Shown one piece after another: positions 7,428 through 14,857 of a DNA stretch of 40,066 bases (its first letter is position 1; each line of letters starts with the position of its first letter). This stretch comes from Bacillota bacterium (GTDB lineage: Bacteria; Bacillota; Clostridia; Christensenellales; UMGS416). A program made the translations under genes and the position numbers. The notes under the pieces are model-generated. The model did no database searches. It was given only the letters and a program-made list of their open reading frames with translations, and was not told the DNA's origin. Where the stretch lies: assembly GCA_023410875.1 (NCBI GenBank), contig JAEYPH010000018.1:1-40066 (forward strand), read 5' to 3'.

Positions 7428-10400
7428 TTGACCGCAAAAGAGTTTTGGGAAACCATAAAGAACCGCGCAGGCCGCTTGCTTGCGCGCGATGATCGCCACG
7501 CCATGGTGCGCTCCAAACTGACGCAGCTGGAGCAGCGCGCCGACGAGCGCGCGGCGGCCCGCCAGGCTGCCGGGGCTGTGGACCAGGCCAAGGTGCCGCT
7601 GAACATGCCGCCGATGGATGACGAGGAGGTAGACCAGCGCAGCCCGGCCAATCGCTTCCATGTGTTCCGGTCGCGCATCAAGCCGCCCAACGCCGTGCTG
7701 GGCGTGGCATTTACGACGGTGCAGCTGCTGGTGGTCGTGGTGCTGCTGCTGGGCGTGGCCGTCATGGGCGCCGTGGTGGGCGTGGCCAAGGCCTACGTGG
7801 ACACCACGCCGATGCTGGACATCGACAAGATACAGCACCAGGCGCTGTCCAGCTTCATCTATGACGGCAAGGGAAACCTGATCACAAACTACACCGGTAT
7901 AGAAAACCGCGTGTGGGCGACCATCGATGAGATGCCCCAGGATCTTCTGGACGCCATCGTCGCCATCGAAGACAGCCGCTTCTACACCCACAACGGCGTG
8001 GATATCAAGCGCATCGTCGGTTCCTTCCTGAACAACATGAGCGAAAGCTCCGGCGGCGGTGGGGGCAGCACGCTGACCCAGCAGCTCATCAAGAACACGA
8101 TACTGACCAGCGAACGCACCTACAAGCGCAAGATACAGGAAGCATGGCTGTCCATGCAGCTGGAAACCCAGTACAACAAGGATCAGATCCTGGAGGCCTA
8201 TCTCAACACGATCCCCATGGGCCAGAGCAACTACGGCGTGAAGGCCGCCGCCGAAGACTATTTCGGCAAGGAGCTTAAGGACCTGACGCTGCGCGAGTGC
8301 GCGATGCTGGCAGGGCTCACCAAGAGCCCATACACCTATGACCCCCGTCGCAACACCTACAGCCGCCAGCGCATGGATATCACCAACAAGCGCACCGACA
8401 CTGTGCTCATGCGCATGTACGAGCTGGGGTACATCGACAAAACCCAGTATGAGAGTTCTCTGCAATCCTCGGTTTCCATCAAGGAAAAGAGCACCCACAA
8501 CCAGATGTACGACATGCCCTACTTCGTGGAATACGCGATGGAGGACATCAAGCGCCACATGCTCAAGGCCCGTGGGCTGGACGACACCTCGCAAAACAGA
8601 GAAAAGGTGGACGAGGAGCTGCGCACCGGCGGTTACCGCATCGAGCTGACTGTGGACCCGGACATGCAGCGCATTGCCGAGGAGCAGCTGTTCAACTACA
8701 AGAAGTTCCCCACGATGAAAGCCGCCACCCAACGCTACAAGGACGTGGACGACGGCACCGGCAACATCATCCGGCTGGCTCAGCCCCAGGCCGCCACCTC
8801 GGTCATCGATTACCGCGCCGGCGAGATCAAGGCCATCGTGGGCGGCCGCCAGGAGCCCACGACCCGGCGCACGCTCAACCGCGCCACAGCCAAGATGAGC
8901 GTGGGCTCGGCCATCAAGCCCATCGCCGTCTACGCGCCCGCCTTTGACAAGGGCGCATCCCCCGCCACCATCAGCCTAAATGTGGCCGCACCCATCAAGG
9001 GCTGGGGCGGCCGCGGCTATCCCGGCGGCCAGACCTACGACGGTACCGTGCCTCTGAGAGAAGCCGTGCAGAGGTCCATCAACATCGTGGCCGCCCGTAC
9101 GCTCATGGAGATCGTGAGCATCGACGATTCGGCGGAATACCTGAGCAAGATGGGCATCAACGACAAGACCTCCATCGTCAACAAGGATGGCCCCGGTCTG
9201 GCGCTGGGCACCAGCGGCATCTCGGTCATCCAGATGGCAGGCGCCTTCGGCACATTGGCCAACAAGGGCGAATACCGCGAGCCTTTATCCTTCCGCAAGA
9301 TCACTGACAGCGCCGGCAACACGGTGCTGGACGCCAAAGACATCCGCGAAGTCAACCAGGTGTTCCAGCCCGGCGCGGCGTGGATGATGGTGGATGTGCT
9401 CAAGGACGCTGTGTCCCACGGCACCGGCGGCGGCGCCAGGCTCAAAGGCTACACGACCGCCGGCAAAACCGGCACCCACTCCGACGGCAAGTCCATCACC
9501 TTCTCCGGCCTGACCGGGTATTATGCCTGCTCGGTGTGGATTGGCCATGACAGCAACTACCCCATGGTGAACGCCTGGGGCGGCACCCAGTCGGCGCCGC
9601 TGTTCAAGGCCATCATGCAGGCCATACTGGACCATCAGAAACTGCCCAACAAGGACATCATTGAAGACAGCCCCAAGTCTTTGGGCCTGGTGCAAGGCAG
9701 CGTGTGCGGTGTAAGCGGCCTGCGGCCCAACGCCGCCTGCTCCAAGGACCCGCTTTACAAGACCGTGGGCGACTGGTTCCTCAAGGGCACCGTGCCCGGC
9801 GACTCCTGCAACATGCACTATGAACACGAGAGCTGCACCTCCACCCACAAGCTGGCCACGCAGTACTGCCCCGAGGATGAGATCGAAAAGGGCTCCGTGC
9901 TGCTGGTACCCAAGAGCAGCCCTCTGCGCAAGATCTCGCAAGCCGATCTGCTCAAGTTCTTCCCCACGGCGCTGCTGGACTTCCCGGATGTGGATGATCT
10001 GGACAACTTGACGCCGGACAACAAGAAATACGCCGCGGTCTTCTGCAGCTATCACACCGAGCAGTGGGCCGAGGATAAGGCGCAATTCGACGCGATGAGC
10101 GCCCAGGCGGCGCAGCTGGTCAGCAATGTGCGCGCCCGCATGAAGACCTTGGGCGGCCTGCTGAGTGCCGGCCAGACCAGAAACCTGAAGGACAAGATTG
10201 CGGCTGTCGAGACGCTGATGGCCACCAAGTTCGTGGCGCTGCCCACGCCGGTGGACCCGGCGAAGGTATTCATCCAGCTGCAGACGGCCTATGTGGATCT
10301 GCAGAATTACGCGGAAGCCGTGCTGGTGGAGCCGACGCCCACCCCCACTCCCACACCGTCGCCGACGCCTGTAACCGAACCCACACCCACGCGTACGCCC

Positions 10401-10469
10401 AGGCCCACACGCTCACCCAGGCCGAGCACGAACCCCACCGCGAGCGAGCCCGCTACGGAGAATCCATGA
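7428..10469 (+). CDS. Class A penicillin-binding protein (PBP1A-type transglycosylase/transpeptidase)
   Basis: 1013 residues. It polymerises lipid II glycan strands and cross-links the peptides outside the membrane. Order: charged cytoplasmic segment, one membrane anchor (about residues 93-122), GT51 domain with catalytic Glu in EDSRFYTHNG (Glu181) and GGSTLTQQLIKN, then transpeptidase with SxxK (GSAIKP, Ser494), SxN (RSINIV) and KTG (AGKTGT, Lys680). A long C-terminal extension follows, ending in ~45 residues rich in Pro/Thr (TPTPTPSPTP). Start: a TTG at 7428 with GGGAGGAGAACAA directly before it; upstream codons of the open frame have no ribosome site. The Pro/Thr tail resembles the linkers of the SpoIID-SH3 protein in this window. 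It is followed by its own terminator. Confidence 0.93.
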   Translation: MTAKEFWETIKNRAGRLLARDDRHAMVRSKLTQLEQRADERAAARQAAGAVDQAKVPLNMPPMDDEEVDQRSPANRFHVFRSRIKPPNAVLGVAFTTVQLLVVVVLLLGVAVMGAVVGVAKAYVDTTPMLDIDKIQHQALSSFIYDGKGNLITNYTGIENRVWATIDEMPQDLLDAIVAIEDSRFYTHNGVDIKRIVGSFLNNMSESSGGGGGSTLTQQLIKNTILTSERTYKRKIQEAWLSMQLETQYNKDQILEAYLNTIPMGQSNYGVKAAAEDYFGKELKDLTLRECAMLAGLTKSPYTYDPRRNTYSRQRMDITNKRTDTVLMRMYELGYIDKTQYESSLQSSVSIKEKSTHNQMYDMPYFVEYAMEDIKRHMLKARGLDDTSQNREKVDEELRTGGYRIELTVDPDMQRIAEEQLFNYKKFPTMKAATQRYKDVDDGTGNIIRLAQPQAATSVIDYRAGEIKAIVGGRQEPTTRRTLNRATAKMSVGSAIKPIAVYAPAFDKGASPATISLNVAAPIKGWGGRGYPGGQTYDGTVPLREAVQRSINIVAARTLMEIVSIDDSAEYLSKMGINDKTSIVNKDGPGLALGTSGISVIQMAGAFGTLANKGEYREPLSFRKITDSAGNTVLDAKDIREVNQVFQPGAAWMMVDVLKDAVSHGTGGGARLKGYTTAGKTGTHSDGKSITFSGLTGYYACSVWIGHDSNYPMVNAWGGTQSAPLFKAIMQAILDHQKLPNKDIIEDSPKSLGLVQGSVCGVSGLRPNAACSKDPLYKTVGDWFLKGTVPGDSCNMHYEHESCTSTHKLATQYCPEDEIEKGSVLLVPKSSPLRKISQADLLKFFPTALLDFPDVDDLDNLTPDNKKYAAVFCSYHTEQWAEDKAQFDAMSAQAAQLVSNVRARMKTLGGLLSAGQTRNLKDKIAAVETLMATKFVALPTPVDPAKVFIQLQTAYVDLQNYAEAVLVEPTPTPTPTPSPTPVTEPTPTRTPRPTRSPRPSTNPTASEPATENP

Positions 10470-10476
10470 CAACCCG

Positions 10477-10505
10477 CCGCCGACGCCAAAGCGTCGGCGG
10501 TTTTG
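10477..10505 (+). terminator. Terminator after the PBP gene
   Basis: CCGCCGACGC / GCGTCGGCGG (10477-10486 with 10491-10500), tetraloop CAAA, then TTTTG, 8 bases after the stop codon. Confidence 0.9.
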
Positions 10506-10700
10506 CTATAGCCGATATGTAGAAGATATAGACCGCAGGCGCAAGACATGGTATTCTATTGATGCTCGTTATCGGTCCTGTTTGGAGAAGGCTCTTTCGA
10601 CAGGAAGCAACATTTTTTACATGTTAGCATTCCATATCGATGGATTAGCACAATTTTGACAGGTTCGTTCAAATCACTGGCATGTTGGCCGGCCTTCGGG

Positions 10701-10706
10701 TATAAT
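10701..10706 (+). promoter_or_regulatory. Possible -10 box of the Gfo/Idh/MocA gene
   Basis: A perfect TATAAT 38 bases before the start codon. The -35 at the right distance (TGGCAT) is poor, while a perfect TTGACA near 10657 is too far away (about 40 bases), so an activator or a different promoter may be involved. The rest of 10506-10743 shows no gene. Confidence 0.4.
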
Positions 10707-10743
10707 CTCACATGCAATTCGCAAGCAAGGAGTCAGTTCAAGC

Positions 10744-11796
10744 ATGGACATGAAACTTGGCATCATCGGGTTCGGCGGCATGGGTCATTGGCACGCCGAC
10801 AACGCGCCGCGGGCCGGCGTAAAGGTCGTGGCGGCATATGACATCGACGAAGCCCGTCTCAAGAGCGCCCGCGAACGGGGCATGAAGGCATATGATACGC
10901 TGGAAGCGTTCCTGGCCGACGAGGAAATCAATTTCGTACTGGTCTCCACACCCAACCAGGTGCACAAGGATCTGGCCATCGCCGCCCTGCGCGCCGGCAA
11001 GCACGTGATGGTGGAGAAGCCCGCCACGCTGACCGTGGCCGAGTTTGACGAGATCGTGGCCGTCAGCAAGGAATGCAACCGCATCCTGACCGTGCACCAC
11101 AACCGCCGTTGGGACCGCGACTACCGCACCATGCGTGAAGTCGTTCGCTCCGGCGAGATTGGCAAGGTCTTCAGCATCGAAAGCCGCGTGTTCGGCACCG
11201 GCGGCGCCATGTTCGGCTGGCGCGCCTTCAAAAAGTTCGGCGGCGGCATGGTGCTGGATTGGGGCGTCCATCTGGTGGACCAGATTCTGGACATGTACCC
11301 CGACAAGAAGGTCACCGGCGTGTATGCCCAGCTGATGACGCTGCTCAAGCAGGACGCTGATGACTATGTCAAGTTGCTGCTGACGATGGAAGACGGCCCG
11401 GTGGTCCAGGTGGAAATCGGCACCTACGCCTTCCGCAAGCTGCCCCGCTGGTTCGTCATCGGCGACGAGGGCACCATGCTCATTGAGGACTTCACGTGCA
11501 AGAACGGCGGCTATACCAAGCCAGTGCGCACCGACACGCCCATCGCGCCCATCGTCGTGATGACCGATGCCGGCCCCACGCGCATGATGGCCCCCCGCCC
11601 GCCGGAGAGCCAGAAGGATTATCCGCTGCCCGAAGTGTCCGCCGATTGGGTGGAGCTTTACAAGAACCTGACAGGCGTGATGAACGGTACCGCCGAGCTC
11701 ATCGTGACACCTGCCTCGGTGCGCCGCACGCTTACGCTGTTGGAGGCCATCTTCCGCTCCGCCGAGGAAGGCAAGAGCATCGAAGTCAGCATCTAA
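10744..11796 (+). CDS. Gfo/Idh/MocA family oxidoreductase
   Basis: 350 residues, normal for the family. These NAD(P)-dependent dehydrogenases oxidise or reduce sugars, inositols and related polyols in the cytoplasm. The N-terminal Rossmann fold shows GIIGFGGMGHWHA (about residues 5-17), followed by the family's EKPATL (about 92-97), and the C-terminal domain has GGGMVLDWGVHLVD, which carries the catalytic-region Asp/His. AAGGAG lies 11 bases before the ATG. It is alone in its transcription unit, with a strong terminator, and convergent with the low-GC PHP/isomerase pair. The substrate is unknown; nearby sugar isomerases suggest carbohydrate catabolism. Confidence 0.9.
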   Translation: MDMKLGIIGFGGMGHWHADNAPRAGVKVVAAYDIDEARLKSARERGMKAYDTLEAFLADEEINFVLVSTPNQVHKDLAIAALRAGKHVMVEKPATLTVAEFDEIVAVSKECNRILTVHHNRRWDRDYRTMREVVRSGEIGKVFSIESRVFGTGGAMFGWRAFKKFGGGMVLDWGVHLVDQILDMYPDKKVTGVYAQLMTLLKQDADDYVKLLLTMEDGPVVQVEIGTYAFRKLPRWFVIGDEGTMLIEDFTCKNGGYTKPVRTDTPIAPIVVMTDAGPTRMMAPRPPESQKDYPLPEVSADWVELYKNLTGVMNGTAELIVTPASVRRTLTLLEAIFRSAEEGKSIEVSI

Positions 11797-11808
11797 TTGT
11801 AGAACAGC

Positions 11809-11840
11809 AAACCCGCCGGATACGCTCCGGCGGGTTTTTG
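11809..11840 (+). terminator. Terminator after the oxidoreductase gene
   Basis: AACCCGCCGGA / TCCGGCGGGTT (11810-11820 with 11826-11836), loop TACGC, then TTTG. Confidence 0.9.
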
Positions 11841-11918
11841 AATTTATGTGGGAACTTCGTTATTTCTATAATCCGAAGCTACAGCCACCTCGCGTTAAAA
11901 CATTGGATTCACCAATAA

Positions 11919-12590
11919 TTATGTATTGGTAGATCGCCAAAGTTCAGGATCGTTTTCAGATAAATATTTAACAAGATCGACATTTGTCTTTACTACTTGC
12001 GGCAGATATACACCGCCGCAACCCAAATCCTCGTATTCATGGAAATCACTGCCAGCCAACATCTTTAGCTGATGAGCTTTGGCGGCTTCAAATGCGTAAT
12101 GGTTGTACGATTCGTGCCGCCTATTTCCATTGAAAACTTCAATACCGTCTAAATACTCAGGACTTTGAAGTTGACACTTTCCTCTAAAAGGATGTGCTTG
12201 ATACATTTGATAACCGTTATCTTTAATTAACTTGTAGAGTTGGTCTATATTACTATTAAATATATCTCCGCAATTCTTAACGAAATTTTCCGATATTCCA
12301 TATATCAAATATTCGTTTTCGCTTTCATTAAGTGTGATTTCCATTCCCAAGAACACATTTAATCCAATTTTTTCCCCTACTTCGGCGACAATCTGATAAC
12401 CCTCAAGCCATAAATTCAAAGCCATCGTTCTGTTGGGAGACAACTTTTTCAAATATCTTTCTATAAAGTGGTCAGTAACGACAATATTTCCATAACCGCA
12501 CCTCTTGTATAAAGCAGGTATTTCCCGAGCCGATACATTTCCACATGGACTGACTTCTTTTGTGTGCAAGTGCATTTCAGATAATATCAT
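11919..12590 (-). CDS. PHP-domain protein (putative metal-dependent phosphoesterase)
   Basis: 223 residues with the PHP signature: HLH near the N-terminus (SEMHLHTKE, residues 5-13), a TDH motif (VVTDHF), QAHPFRG, and SDFHEYEDLG near residue 190. These His and Asp residues bind the metals that cleave phosphoesters. Small stand-alone PHP proteins include histidinol phosphatase-like and nucleotide phosphoesterase types; which one this is cannot be seen. It is the second gene of a pair, 4 bases after the isomerase-like gene, and shares its strikingly low GC content and different codon use, unlike the GC-rich genes on both sides. Joint acquisition by transfer is likely. Confidence 0.8.
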   Translation of the reverse strand: MILSEMHLHTKEVSPCGNVSAREIPALYKRCGYGNIVVTDHFIERYLKKLSPNRTMALNLWLEGYQIVAEVGEKIGLNVFLGMEITLNESENEYLIYGISENFVKNCGDIFNSNIDQLYKLIKDNGYQMYQAHPFRGKCQLQSPEYLDGIEVFNGNRRHESYNHYAFEAAKAHQLKMLAGSDFHEYEDLGCGGVYLPQVVKTNVDLVKYLSENDPELWRSTNT

Positions 12591-12594
12591 TTTC

Positions 12595-13431
12595 TTAACC
12601 TATTGTACTATTTTGCTTTAATAAATGATTGTAAATGTTTTTTATATATTGAAGTTTTAATGCCCGAATTTCCATACTGCAAGCACGTTCACCCGGAATT
12701 TCGAAATCAAACAAGCCATCGTAACCAATTGCCAGTAGACTGGTTATAATATCGTGAAAATTTATCTTTCCCAGCCCAAAAGGTATCAAGTGTTGATCTC
12801 CACTACCGTCATTATCAGCAATGTGAAGTGCTTGCAAATGTTTTCCAGCTTTTTCGATAAAATAAGTTTGGTTTTTATCTGATAAGTTAAGGTGTCCAGT
12901 ATCTAAACAAATACCGATGTTTTTACTATCAACTTGATTTACAATAGCTAAAAGCTGATCGACATTATCCACTATTGAACCGCCGAATAAATTCTCAAGG
13001 CAAATCACCAAATCCGTATCTTTTATGTAGTCGGTCAGTATTTTTAGAGCTTTTATGTTGGCAAGCGTTTTATCTCCAATGCTTGTCCCCTCTGGGAACG
13101 ACACGCTGTCACAATGCAACACTGCATTTTTAATCCCAATTGCCACAAACAAATCCAACCATTTTTTAAGTATATCAGTGGATTTTACTCCGTCGACACT
13201 ACCGCATAACCTGCAGTTAAGCATAAGATGACCTTGCGTAATCTTAAAGTCGTGCTTGTCAGCAAATTCTTTGAACTGTTTACCGACCTCTACTGGATCT
13301 CCCCTTTGCAACAAAACATTAGCATGTTCGTCAGAAAGTTCGCAGTAATTATAACCATTTTTAACAAATTCCAGCACCATTTCTTCGGGTGTTAAAAAAA
13401 GATAGTAGGCTGACCACACACTGAGGCGCAT
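12595..13431 (-). CDS. Sugar phosphate isomerase/epimerase-like TIM barrel (AP endonuclease 2 fold)
   Basis: 278 residues of the xylose-isomerase-like TIM-barrel family, which isomerise or epimerise sugars and inositol derivatives using a divalent metal. Visible metal-site and barrel motifs are VICLENLFGG, GICLDTGHLNL, LHIADNDGSGDQHL and the C-terminal FDFEIPGER. The start has GGAG 8 bases upstream, and a TTGAAC-16-TATAGA promoter precedes it. The gene is AT-rich and tightly linked to the PHP gene, so the two probably act in one pathway on a phosphorylated sugar-like compound (inference). It is not a close copy of the other isomerase-like gene at 19669. Confidence 0.8.
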   Translation of the reverse strand: MRLSVWSAYYLFLTPEEMVLEFVKNGYNYCELSDEHANVLLQRGDPVEVGKQFKEFADKHDFKITQGHLMLNCRLCGSVDGVKSTDILKKWLDLFVAIGIKNAVLHCDSVSFPEGTSIGDKTLANIKALKILTDYIKDTDLVICLENLFGGSIVDNVDQLLAIVNQVDSKNIGICLDTGHLNLSDKNQTYFIEKAGKHLQALHIADNDGSGDQHLIPFGLGKINFHDIITSLLAIGYDGLFDFEIPGERACSMEIRALKLQYIKNIYNHLLKQNSTIG

Positions 13432-13463
13432 AGTGTCATCTCCATATTTTAATTTATAGAACG

Positions 13464-13491
13464 TCTATAGCTTACTACTAAAGATGTTCAA
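13464..13491 (-). promoter_or_regulatory. Possible promoter of the low-GC gene pair
   Basis: Minus-strand TTGAAC (13486-13491), 16-base spacer, TATAGA (13464-13469), 33 bases before the start codon. AT-rich surroundings weaken the case. I see nothing else in 13492-13650. Confidence 0.4.
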
Positions 13492-13657
13492 CGTCAAACA
13501 ATTGGTTAGCTGGGTTATAGATAACAGGCCATCCGAAACGTAGACAGAAACTGGTTCTTCATTGCTTCCGTGGCTGGTCTTTCCATCAGTCATCCTTCTC
13601 TATCAGTTATGTGTCTCGCAACTGCGGTGAGTGCTCAACTTGCCGAACCGCTTGGGC

Positions 13658-13690
13658 AACGCGCCCGCCGGGAACACCGGCGGGCGCGTT
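13658..13690 (-). terminator. Long GC hairpin after the URO-D-like gene
   Basis: AACGCGCCCGCCGG / CCGGCGGGCGCGTT (13658-13671 with 13677-13690), a perfect 14-bp stem 10 bases after the stop codon. There is no T tract on the minus strand, so it may act as a 3'-end stabiliser as well as, or instead of, a terminator. Confidence 0.65.
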
Positions 13691-13700
13691 CTTGTAACAA

Positions 13701-14732
13701 TTAATCCAGAGCGGCAATGGTCTCGCGCAGCGCATCCAGCGTGTGCTGGGCGTCCTCGCGACCGGCGGTTTCAAACTGCAGCACCGCGTGGGCGCCCTGG
13801 GGATATTGCGCCGGCCACGTGGGCGCGGGGCCTTCGCCGCCGGGGATGGAGTAGAGAGCCATATGGGGCGCAAAGAACCGCCACCCATCCCGGGCGCTCT
13901 TGAGCGGGCGGCACAGGTTGAGCATCCGCAGCCCGGGCACCGTCAGCAGGTTGGGCCACTGGCGCTCGCTGTCAGCGCAGCAATGCATGCCCAGGCCGCC
14001 GTATCGCTCACTCATCTGGGTCAGCGTGGGCAATGCGTATTCTCGGAACATCGCCGGGCTGATAACGCCGATCTCGTCCTCGGAAAGCGTGACGCCACCG
14101 TGCATCACGTAGTCGGGGTAGTGGGACATGTAGCCGGCGCCATAGCGGGCAAACCAATCATCCAGAAAGCTGAAAAGCAGCGCCTTGCACTGCTCTATGA
14201 GCGCGTGGACCGCCTCAGGCTCCTCCAGCAGCGCCGGGTAAAACGTGTTTTTGTCCCACACGAGGGCGGCGATGTCCAGCGGGCTTTGGATGTCCGGCAG
14301 GCGCAGCAGCACGTCGGGGGCGGCCAGGCTGCGCATGCGGTCGGCCATGTCAAAGAGCGTTGCCAACCGCGTATCCTGCCAGCGAGGCGCCCGAAGCTTC
14401 GCAACCTCCACTGCGCTGTGCACCAGCGGCAGCGCAAAGGGGTTGTTGTCGTCGGGATAGTGCACCGGGCAGCCCATGGCCTCGGCAAAGATCTCGGTAC
14501 CCGTGATGACGCTGAGACTGGGCACTGTGTCATCATCCACATGGCGGGCCTCCTCCATGGCGGCCTCCCAGGCGCGCACCGCCCAGTCCACGCGTCGCTG
14601 GGCGAACTCATAACGCAGCGGAGGCTGCGGCACGCCAACCTTGTTATAGTTGGCCAGCAACGCAAAGCGGGTATTGCCATCCAGGCGGGGGAAGTCCTGC
14701 CAGAAACGGATGCGTTCGGCGATATCCTTCAT
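13701..14732 (-). CDS. Uroporphyrinogen decarboxylase family protein (URO-D/methyltransferase-like)
   Basis: 343 residues of the URO-D superfamily. Besides haem-pathway decarboxylases this includes corrinoid methyltransferases (MtaA/MtbA type). Visible are the DxxNPFALP segment, TLSEDEIGVISPAMFREY, and an H-C-C (GLGMHCCADSE) followed by LNLC, which fits the His-x-Cys...Cys zinc pattern of the methyltransferase branch better than true HemE. No haem genes or corrinoid protein are adjacent, so a demethylase or methyltransferase role on an unknown small molecule is only inferred. Start: AAGGAGG 5 bases before ATG. It is divergent from the P-type ATPase. A distant second member lies at 38740. Confidence 0.78.
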   Translation of the reverse strand: MKDIAERIRFWQDFPRLDGNTRFALLANYNKVGVPQPPLRYEFAQRRVDWAVRAWEAAMEEARHVDDDTVPSLSVITGTEIFAEAMGCPVHYPDDNNPFALPLVHSAVEVAKLRAPRWQDTRLATLFDMADRMRSLAAPDVLLRLPDIQSPLDIAALVWDKNTFYPALLEEPEAVHALIEQCKALLFSFLDDWFARYGAGYMSHYPDYVMHGGVTLSEDEIGVISPAMFREYALPTLTQMSERYGGLGMHCCADSERQWPNLLTVPGLRMLNLCRPLKSARDGWRFFAPHMALYSIPGGEGPAPTWPAQYPQGAHAVLQFETAGREDAQHTLDALRETIAALD

Positions 14733-14758
14733 AGAGCCTCCTTATGCGAAACAACAGT

Positions 14759-14787
14759 ATCATAGCCGATGGGAAAACCGTTTTCAA
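14759..14787 (-). promoter_or_regulatory. Promoter of the URO-D-like gene
   Basis: Minus-strand TTGAAA (14782-14787), 17-base spacer, TATGAT (14759-14764), about 27 bases before the start codon. Confidence 0.6.
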
Positions 14788-14799
14788 TGGGCGCGGCGG

Positions 14800-14828
14800 T
14801 TGACAAGCGACGCAGCGTTCGATATGGT
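14800..14828 (+). promoter_or_regulatory. Promoter of the P-type ATPase gene
   Basis: Perfect TTGACA (14800-14805), 17-base spacer, TATGGT (14823-14828). The leader would be only about 20 nt. Its -35 is 12 bases from that of the divergent URO-D-like gene. Confidence 0.65.
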
Positions 14829-14857
14829 TATTCCGCATACAGTAAGTGGAGGACGCC

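Noticed and set aside
7269..8732. 487-codon minus-strand open frame
   Set aside because: It is antisense to the PBP gene, rich in His/Val/Gly/Leu repeats without domains; a shadow frame.
11837..11918. Possible terminator for the PHP gene
   Set aside because: No stem with a T tract on the minus strand could be seen; the convergent oxidoreductase terminator may serve both.
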